A stretch of DNA of 64,000 nt from an uncultured Ruminococcus sp. (GCA_900539465.1 UQCF01000001.1:124001-188000); one strand, 5' to 3'; shown: positions 8,657 to 17,617, numbered from the stretch's first letter. Notes: a model not told the origin generated them from the letters alone. Made by a program: numbers and translations.

Positions 8657-9898
8657 TTAGAATTTTGAGTTAAGAAGAGTGATGCCGTCGATCTGTACAT
8701 CAAAGTACGGAGCCGAACGTGACTCTGACTCATGGAAGTAACCGTCTTTAACTACTTCTGTGTCTGCTGTGTAAGCTGCGTCTGTGTCAACATCTGCCAT
8801 ATAGCTTGTAAGATGTCCGTCAGCGTCAACCTTAGCGTTCTTGTTCTTGTCACCGTCAACTGTTACAGTGAAAGTCTTGGTATCGAATACGTGAAGAGTG
8901 CCTGCGTCAAGCTGAGCCTTAACTTCGTCAATCTTAGCCTGAGTATCTTTAGCGGCTGCCTTCTCGTTTACATCTGTAAGAACAACAGAGTTTGTCTTGA
9001 GGGTACCTGTCCAGTCGGTGTCAATAGCTGTGCCGTCCTGAGCACATTTAATCATGTACTCAAAATAAGGCTCCCAGTTAATTCTGGAGGATACGATAAA
9101 TGTGTTCGGGCAAGCTGAAACCGTGCTTCCGTTGTAAGAAACATTGGGAACACCTGCTGTTTCGCAAGCTGTGGGAGCGCCCATTGAGTCGGCATGCTGG
9201 CTGACAAGCTTGCAGCCCTTGCTGATAAGATTGTTAGCAGCTTCTTTTTCAAGAGCCTCATCATACCATGAACCTGTGAACTGAACTTCCATTGTAACTG
9301 TGGGGCAAACTGATTTTGCGCCGAGATAGAATGAAGTATAACCGGAGATAACCTCTGCATATGTGAATGCGCCGACATAACCCATCTTGGCTTCTTCTGC
9401 CTTGAACTTGCCTGCAGCAATCATTTCATTGAGCTTAAGACCTGCTGCAACACCTGCGAGGTAACGGCCCTCATAGATTGATGCAAATGCGTTGTGATAG
9501 TTAGAGAGCTTCTCTGTGTGAGCCTTTGTGCCTGTTGCGTGGCAGAACTGAACGTTTGTGAACTCCTTAGCAGCCTTTATCATGTAATCCTCATGACCGA
9601 AGCTGTCTGCGAAGATAACGGTGCATCCCTTGTCAACAAGGTCAGCTGCTGCATCATAGCAAGCGTTTGATTCGGGAATGTTTGTCTTTTTGAGAATCTC
9701 AACACCCATCTTTTTGCAGGCTTCTTCAGCACCTGTCATAAAGTTGTTGTCATAAGTTGAGTTTTCATCGTGCAGGAAGATGAAGCCAACCTTGAGTTTC
9801 TTGGCGTCATCGCCGTTGTCTGTCTTTGAGCCGCCGCAAGCAGCAAATGTGCAAACAACAAGAACTACAGCCAAAAGAATTGCCAGAATCTTTTTCAT
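8657..9898 (-). CDS. BmpA/PnrA-family purine nucleoside-binding lipoprotein
   Basis: 413 residues from the ATG at 9898. The start is fixed by GGAGG nine bases upstream; an in-frame ATG 48 nt earlier is not used. A lipoprotein signal peptide ends TFAACGG, with acylated Cys at ~residue 22. The mature part is the BMP/PnrA periplasmic-binding fold, recognisable from VGFIFLHDENSTYDNNF near the start and the HADSMGAPTACETAGV hinge (~residues 230-245). It captures purine nucleosides or bases for the ABC importer downstream. It follows xpt by ~50 bp in the same transcript, which supports a purine ligand. Confidence 0.9.
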   Translation of the reverse strand: MKKILAILLAVVLVVCTFAACGGSKTDNGDDAKKLKVGFIFLHDENSTYDNNFMTGAEEACKKMGVEILKKTNIPESNACYDAAADLVDKGCTVIFADSFGHEDYMIKAAKEFTNVQFCHATGTKAHTEKLSNYHNAFASIYEGRYLAGVAAGLKLNEMIAAGKFKAEEAKMGYVGAFTYAEVISGYTSFYLGAKSVCPTVTMEVQFTGSWYDEALEKEAANNLISKGCKLVSQHADSMGAPTACETAGVPNVSYNGSTVSACPNTFIVSSRINWEPYFEYMIKCAQDGTAIDTDWTGTLKTNSVVLTDVNEKAAAKDTQAKIDEVKAQLDAGTLHVFDTKTFTVTVDGDKNKNAKVDADGHLTSYMADVDTDAAYTADTEVVKDGYFHESESRSAPYFDVQIDGITLLNSKF

Positions 9899-9950
9899 TT
9901 GTTTTTCCTCCGTTTTTTTGATAATATATTGCAAAAAATATTGCACCTGT

Positions 9951-10544
9951 TCAGTCGCGGAAAGTGATTTTTCCGCTGTCGTCCATAGAATCTATTATCG
10001 CAAGCGATTCTACGCGGACGCCCTTGTCTCTTATAAGCTTGCCGCCGTCCTGAAATCCTTTTTCGATAACTATACCTGCGCCGGCAACCGTTGCGCCCGC
10101 CTTTTGGGCAATGTCGATAAGTCCGTTAAGTGCCTGACCTTTGGCAAGGAAATCATCGATTATAAGCACCGTATCGTCACTGTGCAAAAACTCTTTTGAA
10201 ACGATTATATCATATACCGTGCCGTGAGTGTAAGACTCTACGCGGGAGGTATAAACATCTGCCGCAATGTTTTTTGTTTTGCTTTTTTTGGCAAAAAGAA
10301 GCGGCACACCGAAGCATTGCGCGACAAAACAGGCTATTCCTATCCCGGAAGCCTCAATTGTCAGTATTTTAGTAACTCCGACGCCGCTGTATATACGGTG
10401 AAATTCTTTGCCGATTTCTTCGAGAAGCTCTATATCCATTTGATGATTAAGAAAACTGTCAACCTTCAGAATATTGCCCGGGAAGACTTTACCGTCCTTA
10501 ATTATTCTGTCTTTTAAAAGCTGCAAGATGTCTTTCCTCCTCAC
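9951..10544 (-). CDS. xpt: Xanthine phosphoribosyltransferase
   Basis: 197 residues, very close in length and motif order to Bacillus Xpt, with the near-invariant LKVDSFLNHQ early on. The PRPP-binding loop is VLIIDDFLAKGQA (~residues 125-137). The enzyme converts xanthine and PRPP to XMP in the cytoplasm (purine salvage). It is the first gene of the importer operon and has its own sigma-A promoter. The ribosome site is GAGGAGG. No purine-riboswitch core is visible in the short leader. Confidence 0.93.
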   Translation of the reverse strand: MRRKDILQLLKDRIIKDGKVFPGNILKVDSFLNHQMDIELLEEIGKEFHRIYSGVGVTKILTIEASGIGIACFVAQCFGVPLLFAKKSKTKNIAADVYTSRVESYTHGTVYDIIVSKEFLHSDDTVLIIDDFLAKGQALNGLIDIAQKAGATVAGAGIVIEKGFQDGGKLIRDKGVRVESLAIIDSMDDSGKITFRD

Positions 10545-10564
10545 AACCGATAAATTATGCTAAA

Positions 10565-10593
10565 ATTATACAATATGTTGTATCTTTTTGCAA
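10565..10593 (-). promoter_or_regulatory. Sigma-A promoter of the xpt transport operon
   Basis: TTGCAA (10593-10588), 17 bp, then TATAAT (10570-10565) on the minus strand. The leader to the xpt start is only ~20 nt, too short for a riboswitch. Confidence 0.75.
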
Positions 10594-10663
10594 GTTAAAA
10601 ATACAAAATATGACTCAAATTTTATCTACATATCCGCGGAACAATATGCTATTATAAACAAAC

Positions 10664-10683
10664 GTAAAGCAATGTTACTTTAC
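10664..10683 (-). terminator. Weak candidate terminator of the dockerin gene
   Basis: GTAAAG / CTTTAC inverted repeat overlapping the stop codon. On the minus strand it is followed by GTTTGTTTAT. The stem is only six pairs. Confidence 0.35.
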
Positions 10684-12371
10684 AAGCCGACATAAAATTG
10701 CCCTAAATCTAAAAATTCCGTAATTCTCTTTAAAATATTCAAAAGCAAAGTTTTTATGACCGATAATATTCCGTCATTTATATTTTCTTCCGCGCGGTTT
10801 GACTGATCTATCAAAGACAAATATTCTTCATAGCTGTCCTGCGAAATCTGTGAAGATGAACTTTGCTCAACTTTTTCAAGCAAAAGCCCTGCCTGCTGCA
10901 AAAGCTGCATATCATTTTCATCAACGCCGCCGTTTCTGTTTGCGTCCGCCGCTTCAAAATACAGATAATCGGTGTTGCTTTTATCGAGCTTGTCCCAAAG
11001 CATGAGCAAAACAATAAAAGAATCTTCACCGTCATAAAAGCCGTCGCCGTTGACGTCGCCGTAAAGAAGCACCTTGAAAGTGTAAACGCATTTTTCTGAA
11101 TATATAAGTTCAATTTCTGTTCCGGTTCCTATTACGGAACTGCCGTATCTGAATGAAAATCCGTCCGAAAGAGCAAAATACTTATCAAGCGAAGTCAAGC
11201 CGCAGGTTATTCCGCCTATAACATCATCCGTCCTTATATATGCGCTGTCTGTTGATTTCATCGGCTCAATCTCTTGGCAGTCAAAAGCAGAACCGTATTT
11301 CAGTTTATAAAACATTACATTATTTTTTTGCGGCTTCAGGGTAATTATATATTCGTTTTTAGGAAGATAGAGATAAAATTTGCCGTCATCCGGGTGTGAA
11401 CCGCTTATTTTGTTTGCCGCCCCGTTTGTATATATTTCGCTTATATTCTCAAGCGATGAGGCATCTATAACGGCCATATACACTCTTTCTCCGCTGTTAT
11501 TTTCGGCAAAAGAGCCCGAAAGCCCTGCACCGTCGCCGACAGACGGGGCACCCGTTCCGCCGATTGCTTTGACAGAGCCGCCGTTCATTTTAACCGTGCC
11601 CATTTCACCGTACCAGCCGCCGCCGATGCCTGCTCCGTTTTCACCGCCTATAGCCGTAACCGTTCCGCCGTTAATAATAATATTGCCGCCGCTGCCCGCG
11701 CAGCCGCCGCCTATACCCGCCGCAGTGTCGCCGCCGTAAGCTGCCACATTACCGCCGTTTATAATAATGTTGCCGCCGTTACCGCTGCTTCCGCCGCCGA
11801 TACCTGCACTGTTATACGAATTTTTTGCAGTGATACTTCCCGAATTTATCACAAGCGTTCCGTTAGACGCACCGTTGCCGCCGCCTATGCCGGCTTCGCC
11901 CTTACTCTCTGCATATAAGCTTCCGTCACCGCTAATAGTTACGGATGAATCCTCCGAGATCTCAAGTCCTGCTCTTGAAGCGCCGCCGACGAGCTTGTTA
12001 TCACCGTCAAGTATAAGCTGTAATTCGGAGCCGCCGCAAACATAAAAAACACACATAAACTGTTCATTGGCAGCGGCGCTTACATTCTTTAAAACAACCG
12101 TGTTTTTGCCGCCATTTATTTCTACCGTGTTATTAACGGTCAAATCCTTCTTGGTTGACGTGATGCAGTAGCCGTCACTGTCATATGAATTTATTTTTTC
12201 ACCGTATGCACCGTAGCCCGATACGGTTCCGTCACCGATCACAATGCTGCCTTTATCAATATAAAGGTATGTCATTTCTGTTGTATCTGCCGCGTATGAA
12301 GAAACGGCACAGGAAGCCGCGACAATACATATTGCCGCAAATATTGAAAATAATTTTTTTATTAAGGTCAC
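10680..12371 (-). CDS. Secreted Gly-rich repeat protein with dockerin-like C-terminus
   Basis: 563 residues from a GTG start behind AAGGGGG. A signal peptide ends near SSYA (~residue 27). Residues ~60-280 are a beta-rich domain with repeated AGIGGG turns spaced ~22-25 residues apart, seen in clostridial carbohydrate-binding-like surface proteins. A conserved module with SLDKY (~residue 390) precedes a dockerin-like pair of calcium loops, GDVNGDGFYDGED (~436-448) and ADANRNGGVDEND (~475-487). The protein ends in a hydrophobic helix. The SLDKY-dockerin-tail layout is shared with the giant protein at 18141-26051. It probably sits on the cell surface or in a cohesin-dockerin complex. No catalytic domain is recognisable. 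Confidence 0.75.
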   Translation of the reverse strand: MTLIKKLFSIFAAICIVAASCAVSSYAADTTEMTYLYIDKGSIVIGDGTVSGYGAYGEKINSYDSDGYCITSTKKDLTVNNTVEINGGKNTVVLKNVSAAANEQFMCVFYVCGGSELQLILDGDNKLVGGASRAGLEISEDSSVTISGDGSLYAESKGEAGIGGGNGASNGTLVINSGSITAKNSYNSAGIGGGSSGNGGNIIINGGNVAAYGGDTAAGIGGGCAGSGGNIIINGGTVTAIGGENGAGIGGGWYGEMGTVKMNGGSVKAIGGTGAPSVGDGAGLSGSFAENNSGERVYMAVIDASSLENISEIYTNGAANKISGSHPDDGKFYLYLPKNEYIITLKPQKNNVMFYKLKYGSAFDCQEIEPMKSTDSAYIRTDDVIGGITCGLTSLDKYFALSDGFSFRYGSSVIGTGTEIELIYSEKCVYTFKVLLYGDVNGDGFYDGEDSFIVLLMLWDKLDKSNTDYLYFEAADANRNGGVDENDMQLLQQAGLLLEKVEQSSSSQISQDSYEEYLSLIDQSNRAEENINDGILSVIKTLLLNILKRITEFLDLGQFYVGL

Positions 12372-12526
12372 AGCCGTTCCCCCTTTGTTTTTTATAATTA
12401 TACAACATACACAAATCTTTGTAAATACAGCCCGAGCAAATGATTTGCGAATTTTAAAAGTATTGAATAAAATTTTGTCGCTTTTTTATTATTTTTGGTA
12501 AGATTTTACGATAAAGAAATAAATCA

Positions 12527-12555
12527 TTGACTGCAAAAAAGCATGATGATATATT
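12527..12555 (+). promoter_or_regulatory. Sigma-A promoter of the DAHP synthase gene
   Basis: TTGACT (12527-12532), 17 bp, TATATT (12550-12555), about 34 bp upstream of the ATG. Confidence 0.7.
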
Positions 12556-12588
12556 AAATAATGAAATGCACACAGGAGGTACAATAAA

Positions 12589-13620
12589 ATGTCTATGAAT
12601 TTTTTAAGAAAACTCCCTATACCCAAAGAAATAAAAGAGCAGTTTCCGATGTCGGACGATCTCGTTAAAATAAAAAAAGAACGCGATAAAGAAATACACA
12701 GGATTTTTACAGGTGAAGACAACCGTCTTGCACTTATAATAGGACCGTGCTCGGCAGATAACGAAGACTCTGTTATAGACTATATTTCAAGACTTATTCC
12801 CGTACAGGAAAAGGTTCGTGATAAAATCCTCATAATTCCCAGAATATATACAAACAAGCCGAGAACCACGGGTGACGGCTATAAGGGCATGGTTCACCAG
12901 CCGAATCCCGAAAGAGACTCGGATATGCTTGAGGGAATTATCGCAATCAGACGTCTTCATACAAGAGCCATAGCAGAAACGGGTTTCACCTGTGCGGATG
13001 AAATGCTCTACCCCGAAAATCAGAGATATTTATCCGATCTTCTCTCATATGTTGCAGTAGGTGCAAGGTCTGTTGAAGATCAGCAGCACAGACTTGTTGC
13101 AAGCGGTATTCCCTGCCCCGTCGGTATGAAGAACCCGACAAGCGGCGATATATCCGTTATGCTCAACTCCATTACAGCCGCTCAGCACTCACACACGTTT
13201 ATTTACAGAGGCTGGGAGGTTGTTTCAACCGGCAACCCGCTTACACACGCAATTCTCAGAGGCTCTGTAAACAAGCACGGTCAGTCTCAGCCGAACTATC
13301 ACTATGAAGACCTTATCAGACTTCACGAGATGTATTCTGCCTGCAATCTACAAAATATGGGTGTTATCGTAGACACCAACCATGCGAACTCGGGCAAAAA
13401 GTATATGGAACAAATCCGTATTTGCAAAGAAGTTTTGCACAGCTGCCGTCTTTCTGAAGAAATAAACACGATGGTCAAGGGCTTTATGATTGAAAGCTAT
13501 ATCGAAGACGGAAATCAAAAAATCGGCGACGGCGTTTACGGAAAATCAATCACCGACCCGTGCCTTGGCTGGGAGAAAACAGAAAAGCTCATATACGAAA
13601 TCGCAGATTTAAAGAAATAA
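12589..13620 (+). CDS. 3-deoxy-7-phosphoheptulonate (DAHP) synthase, AroFGH type
   Basis: 343 residues; the start is fixed by CAGGAGG. Motifs of the type I-alpha enzyme are present: GPCSADNE (~residues 51-58), RIYTNKPRTTGDGYKG (~residues 84-99, substrate loop), GARSVEDQQHR and the metal site VDTNHANSGKK (~residues 260-270). It condenses PEP and erythrose 4-phosphate in the first step of the shikimate pathway. In enteric relatives the N-terminal segment is where aromatic amino acids inhibit the enzyme. It is a single-gene unit with its own promoter and terminator; no T-box or trp-type leader is seen. Confidence 0.92.
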   Translation: MSMNFLRKLPIPKEIKEQFPMSDDLVKIKKERDKEIHRIFTGEDNRLALIIGPCSADNEDSVIDYISRLIPVQEKVRDKILIIPRIYTNKPRTTGDGYKGMVHQPNPERDSDMLEGIIAIRRLHTRAIAETGFTCADEMLYPENQRYLSDLLSYVAVGARSVEDQQHRLVASGIPCPVGMKNPTSGDISVMLNSITAAQHSHTFIYRGWEVVSTGNPLTHAILRGSVNKHGQSQPNYHYEDLIRLHEMYSACNLQNMGVIVDTNHANSGKKYMEQIRICKEVLHSCRLSEEINTMVKGFMIESYIEDGNQKIGDGVYGKSITDPCLGWEKTEKLIYEIADLKK

Positions 13621-13627
13621 TACAAAC

Positions 13628-13666
13628 AAAGAAGCAAACCGCGAAAGAATAACGGTTTGCTTCTTT
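13628..13666 (+). terminator. Terminator of the DAHP synthase gene
   Basis: 14-bp inverted repeat AAAGAAGCAAACCG / CGGTTTGCTTCTTT, ending in a T-rich arm. Confidence 0.85.
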
Positions 13667-13682
13667 AGTTTATCAAAAAATA

Positions 13683-13706
13683 AGAGCAAGCCATAAAGCT
13701 TGCTCT
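13683..13706 (-). terminator. Terminator of tRNA-Leu(CAA)
   Basis: AGAGCAAGC / GCTTGCTCT inverted repeat immediately after the tRNA CCA. On the minus strand it is followed by TATTTTTTG. Confidence 0.85.
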
Positions 13707-13707
13707 C

Positions 13708-13794
13708 TGGTGCCGGTGACCGGGGTCGAACCGGTACGGTATCGCTACCACCGGATTTTGAGTCCGGCACGTCTGCCAATTCCATCACACCGGC
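13708..13794 (-). tRNA. tRNA-Leu (anticodon CAA)
   Basis: Acceptor GCCGGTG/CACCGGC, discriminator A and encoded CCA. The anticodon stem CCGGA/TCCGG encloses CTCAAAA, giving CAA. The long variable arm (GGTAGCGATACC) is typical of leucine tRNAs. Confidence 0.95.
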
Positions 13795-13846
13795 ACGTTC
13801 AACTACGTTATTATAAACGATAAGTTCCTAAAAATCAATATAAAAA

Positions 13847-14551
13847 CTACAATTTTTTTAAATTTTCATATATCGCGTCCGCAATGCTTTGAGCGTATGT
13901 ATCTATAAGCTTGTCGAATTTCTCATTATCTTCTTTATTTGTTATAAATCCGACCTCTACAAGGCAGCTCGGCATATCGGTGTTGGCATTGACATAATAG
14001 TTGTTGCCCGATGTATTTCTATACCCTTTTTTCACTCCCCTGTTTAACTGCCCGGAGCATTTGACAAGAGCATTTAAAATATCTTCTGCGAGTCTTTTTT
14101 CTTCTTTTGACGGTTTATCTTTTATCCAGACCTCCATACCCGTGCCGTCGGAGGAGCTGTTGCGGTGAATTGCCACAAAAAGGTCGGATTTTGATTTGTT
14201 TGCTTTTTTGCATCTGTCCTTTAGGCTGACATCGGAGTCATCGTCTCTTGTCATAATAACCTTAACATCTTTTTCTTCAAGTTTTTCTTTTATTTTTAAA
14301 GACAGAGCAAGATTGTCGTCTTTTTCAAATCTTTTTTTATCGCTTGATAGTGCGCCTGCTGCATCACCTCCGTGGCCGGGATCTATGCAAACCGTGTTAT
14401 GCTCATCTTTAAAGATAACCGTTGTAACTGATGACAGAGCTTTAACAGCAATCAAAAAGCACAGCAAAACAATAATAAATGCCGCCGCCAACTGTTTATT
14501 TCCTTTGCTTTTAATGAGAATCACCTCTAAATGATTATTATGATTGTTCAC
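13847..14551 (-). CDS. N-acetylmuramoyl-L-alanine amidase (Amidase_3, CwlD-like)
   Basis: 234 residues. An N-terminal membrane anchor (~residues 20-42) is followed by one zinc amidase domain. The metal and catalytic motifs are visible: DPGHGGDA (~57-64), Glu in RFEKDDN, AIHRNSS (~127-133) and LVEVGFITNK (~198-207). It cleaves the MurNAc-L-Ala bond of peptidoglycan outside the membrane. Size, single domain and anchor match CwlD, which makes muramic-delta-lactam precursors in spore cortex, and the genome has spoIVB. The reported start is GTG with a weak ribosome site. A better one (AGAGGTG) lies 12 codons further in but has no ATG/GTG/TTG at the right distance, so the N-terminus is uncertain. 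Confidence 0.82.
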   Translation of the reverse strand: MNNHNNHLEVILIKSKGNKQLAAAFIIVLLCFLIAVKALSSVTTVIFKDEHNTVCIDPGHGGDAAGALSSDKKRFEKDDNLALSLKIKEKLEEKDVKVIMTRDDDSDVSLKDRCKKANKSKSDLFVAIHRNSSSDGTGMEVWIKDKPSKEEKRLAEDILNALVKCSGQLNRGVKKGYRNTSGNNYYVNANTDMPSCLVEVGFITNKEDNEKFDKLIDTYAQSIADAIYENLKKL

Positions 14552-14593
14552 AAATTACTATAACCTTTAAAAACAAATTTGTCGCTTATTACA

Positions 14594-14622
14594 TTGACAG
14601 TATTTATGTATAATAGTATACT
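14594..14622 (+). promoter_or_regulatory. Sigma-A promoter of the phosphoesterase operon
   Basis: TTGACA (14594-14599), 17 bp, TATACT (14617-14622), 32 bp before the ATG. Confidence 0.75.
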
Positions 14623-14653
14623 TTATTAAAATAAATGTAATGGAGTTTTGCAT

Positions 14654-15886
14654 ATGTGTAATGAAAAGTTTGCGCCCATAATCAGATTCGCCGTTATGAG
14701 CGACATTCACTTAAAAGACGAACCGTCCGCCGAAAGTGAAAGATTTAAAAAAGGTATTGCCGACGCATATAAAATAGCACGAAGCGGAGAAACTTACAAG
14801 AAGCTTGACGCACTTGTGCTTGACGGTGATATTGCAACAAGCGGATCTGAAGCACAAATGCAAATGGCTAAAGAAATAATTGACAACGGGCTTGATTATG
14901 ATGAAACAAAACTTATCATCTCTGTTGCAAGCCACGAATATAACCACGAAAACGGCGGAGTTGAAGGCGCTCTAGAAAAACTCAAGAGAATTTTTAACGC
15001 CGCTCCGGACGTTCACGAGGTAATAAACGGCTTCCATTTTGTTTCGGCTTCTCCGTCAAAGAGCTGTGATTTTAACGACGATAAAATCAAATGGATATAT
15101 GATAACCTTGAGACAGCTAAAAAAGACGACCCCAAAAAGCCTGTATTCATGTTCCAGCATCCGCATCTTTCGGGCACGGTTTACGGCAGTATACTTTGGG
15201 GCGATGACGTAACCATTCCCGCATATATGGACCATCCGCAGACACTTGTGTTCTCAGGTCACTCACACGCACCCATAAACGACCCGAGATCGGTATATCA
15301 GGAACATTTCACCTGCTTCGGCACAGGAACGCTCAGCTATTTTGAGCTTGACGAATTTGACAAGGTTTGCGGCACAAGACCTCAAAACGGCGGTCAGGCA
15401 GCACAGATGCTCATAGTTGAGGCAGACGCACAAAACAGAGTCAGAGTTTATCCTTACGATATTCTCACCGGTAATTTCTTCCCCAGAGTTTGGAAAGTTG
15501 ACGTTCCCTCCGACCCCGAAACATTCCTTTACACCGACGCAAAGCGTTATAAAGAGGCTAAGCCCCCCTACTTCACAGACGACGCAGAGATTGATGTGAC
15601 CGATATAACCGAAAGCGGCGCAAAAATCGTATTCTCACAGGCAAAAGACGATGTTGAAGGATATGTCAACAGCTATGACCTCATTTTAAGAAGAAAATCC
15701 GACGGAGTTATTGTTTGCCAGCAGAGCATTTGGTCAGACTACTATTTATATAATATACCGGAAAAATGTGAGTTTTTTGTTGACAAGCTTGAAAGCGGCA
15801 CAGAATATACGGCAAAAATCACATCAAAAGGATTTTTCAAAAATGTATCTTCAAACTTCTTAACAGTGGAATTCAAAACAAAATAA
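14654..15886 (+). CDS. Calcineurin-like metallophosphoesterase with FN3-like C-terminus
   Basis: 410 residues from the ATG at 14654, eight bases after TGGAG; a TTG two codons earlier is less likely. Metallophosphoesterase motifs are MSDIHLKD (metal-binding D and H), LDGDIATSG, FQHPHLSGT and FSGHSHAP. The usual GNH(D/E) motif is replaced by VASHEYNHE (~residues 95-103), which keeps a His but not the standard Asn. The last ~110 residues look like a fibronectin-III/Ig-type beta domain. No signal peptide is seen, so it is probably cytoplasmic. It is the first gene of a three-gene unit with a PTS-IIC-like protein and a nitroreductase. The substrate is unknown. Confidence 0.8.
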   Translation: MCNEKFAPIIRFAVMSDIHLKDEPSAESERFKKGIADAYKIARSGETYKKLDALVLDGDIATSGSEAQMQMAKEIIDNGLDYDETKLIISVASHEYNHENGGVEGALEKLKRIFNAAPDVHEVINGFHFVSASPSKSCDFNDDKIKWIYDNLETAKKDDPKKPVFMFQHPHLSGTVYGSILWGDDVTIPAYMDHPQTLVFSGHSHAPINDPRSVYQEHFTCFGTGTLSYFELDEFDKVCGTRPQNGGQAAQMLIVEADAQNRVRVYPYDILTGNFFPRVWKVDVPSDPETFLYTDAKRYKEAKPPYFTDDAEIDVTDITESGAKIVFSQAKDDVEGYVNSYDLILRRKSDGVIVCQQSIWSDYYLYNIPEKCEFFVDKLESGTEYTAKITSKGFFKNVSSNFLTVEFKTK

Positions 15887-15901
15887 ATGGAGTTGTTTAA
15901 A

Positions 15902-16969
15902 ATGAGCAAAGAATCTTTTAAGGCATTTTTAAAAAGAAAAGACATTGAATTTTCTGCAAAAAGATACGGCATCGACGCTCTCGGCGCAATGGCACAGGGA
16001 CTTTTTGCCTCACTTCTTATCGGCACAATTCTCTCTACAATAGGCACACAGTTTAATATAGCAATTTTTAACGAAATGGGAGATTTTGCAAAGACAGTTG
16101 CAGGCTCTGCTATGGCGGTTGCAATCGGATTTGCTCTTAAAGCTCCTCCGCTTGTGCTGTTTTCACTCGTTGCGGTCGGCTGGGCGGCTAATAGCCTCGG
16201 CGGAGCGGGAGGTCCTTTGGCAGTTCTACTTATTACAATAGTATCAGCCGAGCTCGGCAAGGCAGTCAGCAAAGAAACAAAGGTTGATATTCTTGTTACG
16301 CCGCTGACCGTTATTATATCGGGTGCACTTCTTTCACATTTTTGCGCCCCCGCAATAGGTGTTGCGGCAAGCTATGTCGGCAACGCAATAATGTGGGCAA
16401 CAGAGCAAAGACCGTTTGTGATGGGCATAATCGTTTCCGTAGTGGTCGGTATTGCTCTTACTCTCCCGATAAGCAGTGCGGCTATTTGCGCGGCGCTGAG
16501 TCTCACAGGTCTTGCAGGCGGGGCGGCTGTTGCAGGCTGCTGCGCTCAGATGATAGGCTTTGCGGTAATGAGCTTTAAAGAGAACCGCTGGGGCGGTCTT
16601 TTGGCGCAGGGAATAGGCACAAGCATGCTTCAAATGGGCAATATAGTCAAGAATCCTAAAATTTGGATTCCGCCGACTCTCGCCTCTGCAATAACAGGAC
16701 CTATTGCAACGTGCATTTTTAAAATGGAAATGAACGGCGCGGCAATATCCTCCGGCATGGGCACATGCGGATTTGTCGGTCAAATAGGCGTATACACCGG
16801 TTGGGTCAATAATATTGCCTCGGGTGCCAAAAGCGCAATCACGGCTTTTGACTGGGTCGGTCTTATACTTATAAGCTTTGTTTTGCCTGCCGTACTTTCA
16901 CTCGTCTTTTCGCTTATTTTGAGAAAAATAGGCTGGATAAAAGAAAACGACTTAAAACTGGATCTTTGA
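15902..16969 (+). CDS. PTS_EIIC_2-type membrane protein (stand-alone IIC)
   Basis: 355 residues, about nine to ten membrane segments rich in Gly/Ala (e.g. SLGGAGGPLAVLL, AAICAALSLTGLAGG). This composition fits the pfam PTS_EIIC_2 family of IIC-like permeases. I prefer the ATG at 15902 because the preceding in-frame ATG (15887) directly abuts the upstream stop and the GGAG inside it is well placed for 15902. No IIA or IIB partner is in the window, so the protein may be a regulatory or transport protein outside a classical PTS. It is coupled to the phosphoesterase gene. Confidence 0.72.
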   Translation: MSKESFKAFLKRKDIEFSAKRYGIDALGAMAQGLFASLLIGTILSTIGTQFNIAIFNEMGDFAKTVAGSAMAVAIGFALKAPPLVLFSLVAVGWAANSLGGAGGPLAVLLITIVSAELGKAVSKETKVDILVTPLTVIISGALLSHFCAPAIGVAASYVGNAIMWATEQRPFVMGIIVSVVVGIALTLPISSAAICAALSLTGLAGGAAVAGCCAQMIGFAVMSFKENRWGGLLAQGIGTSMLQMGNIVKNPKIWIPPTLASAITGPIATCIFKMEMNGAAISSGMGTCGFVGQIGVYTGWVNNIASGAKSAITAFDWVGLILISFVLPAVLSLVFSLILRKIGWIKENDLKLDL

Positions 16970-16985
16970 TTTAGGAGGTTATGTT

Positions 16986-17513
16986 ATGATAAATCCCGAT
17001 GCACTTACGAATATGGTTCAGCGCAGAAGCTGCCGTTCGTATAAAAAAGAACAGATAAGCGATGTTGAACTTAACGCCGTACTTAAAGCGGGCACTTTTG
17101 CCCCGACCGGCAGAGGCTTGCAATCGCCTAAAATGGTTGTTGTTCAAAACAAAGAAATCATAGAAAAGCTCTCAAAAATCAATGCAGAAATAATGGGTGC
17201 CGATGTTGACCCGTTTTACGGCGCTCCTACGGTAATAATTGTTTTTGCCGATTCAAGAGTAAACACCTATCTTGAAGACGGTACGCTTGTTATGGGCAAC
17301 CTTCTCTTAGCGGCGCACGCGTGTGACCTCGGCGCATGCTGGATTCACCGCGCAAAGCAGACATTTGAAACCGAAGAGGGCAAGGCTCTTATGAAAGAAT
17401 GGGGTCTTGATGAAAATTATGTCGGCATAGGCAACTGCATACTCGGTTACGCGGCTTCTCCCCTGCCGGAGGCAAAGCCCAGAAAAGACGACTACATTAT
17501 ATATGTAAAATAA
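16986..17513 (+). CDS. Nitroreductase-family FMN oxidoreductase
   Basis: 175 residues from the ATG after AGGAGG. The FMN-binding start has RRSCRSYKKEQI (~residues 13-24), followed by FAPTGRGLQ and the central VMGNLLLAAHACDLGACWIH (~residues 102-121). It is a small, single-domain member with NAD(P)H-dependent, FMN-bound reductase activity on an unknown substrate. It is the last gene of the operon, ending just before a hairpin terminator. Confidence 0.85.
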   Translation: MINPDALTNMVQRRSCRSYKKEQISDVELNAVLKAGTFAPTGRGLQSPKMVVVQNKEIIEKLSKINAEIMGADVDPFYGAPTVIIVFADSRVNTYLEDGTLVMGNLLLAAHACDLGACWIHRAKQTFETEEGKALMKEWGLDENYVGIGNCILGYAASPLPEAKPRKDDYIIYVK

Positions 17514-17557
17514 AACCGGGACTGCCGCATCCGGCACAGAATAAAAAAGATATAAGG

Positions 17558-17617
17558 CTGTAATTCAAGACGGTAGTTTTAAAAACTACAGAATACGAAT
17601 TGCAGTCTTCTTTTTAT
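17558..17617 (+). terminator. Terminator of the phosphoesterase / PTS / nitroreductase operon
   Basis: CTGTAATTC / GAATTGCAG (one G-U pair) encloses an inner TAGTTT / AACTA hairpin and is followed by TCTTCTTTTTAT. Confidence 0.75.

Noticed and set aside
10545..10600. Purine riboswitch in front of xpt
   Set aside because: The promoter leaves a leader of only ~20 nt, and the conserved purine-aptamer core is not present on the minus strand.
11580..11900. GC-rich CCGCC-type repeat array as a DNA-level element
   Set aside because: It is the reverse complement of codons for the AGIGGG turns of the dockerin protein.
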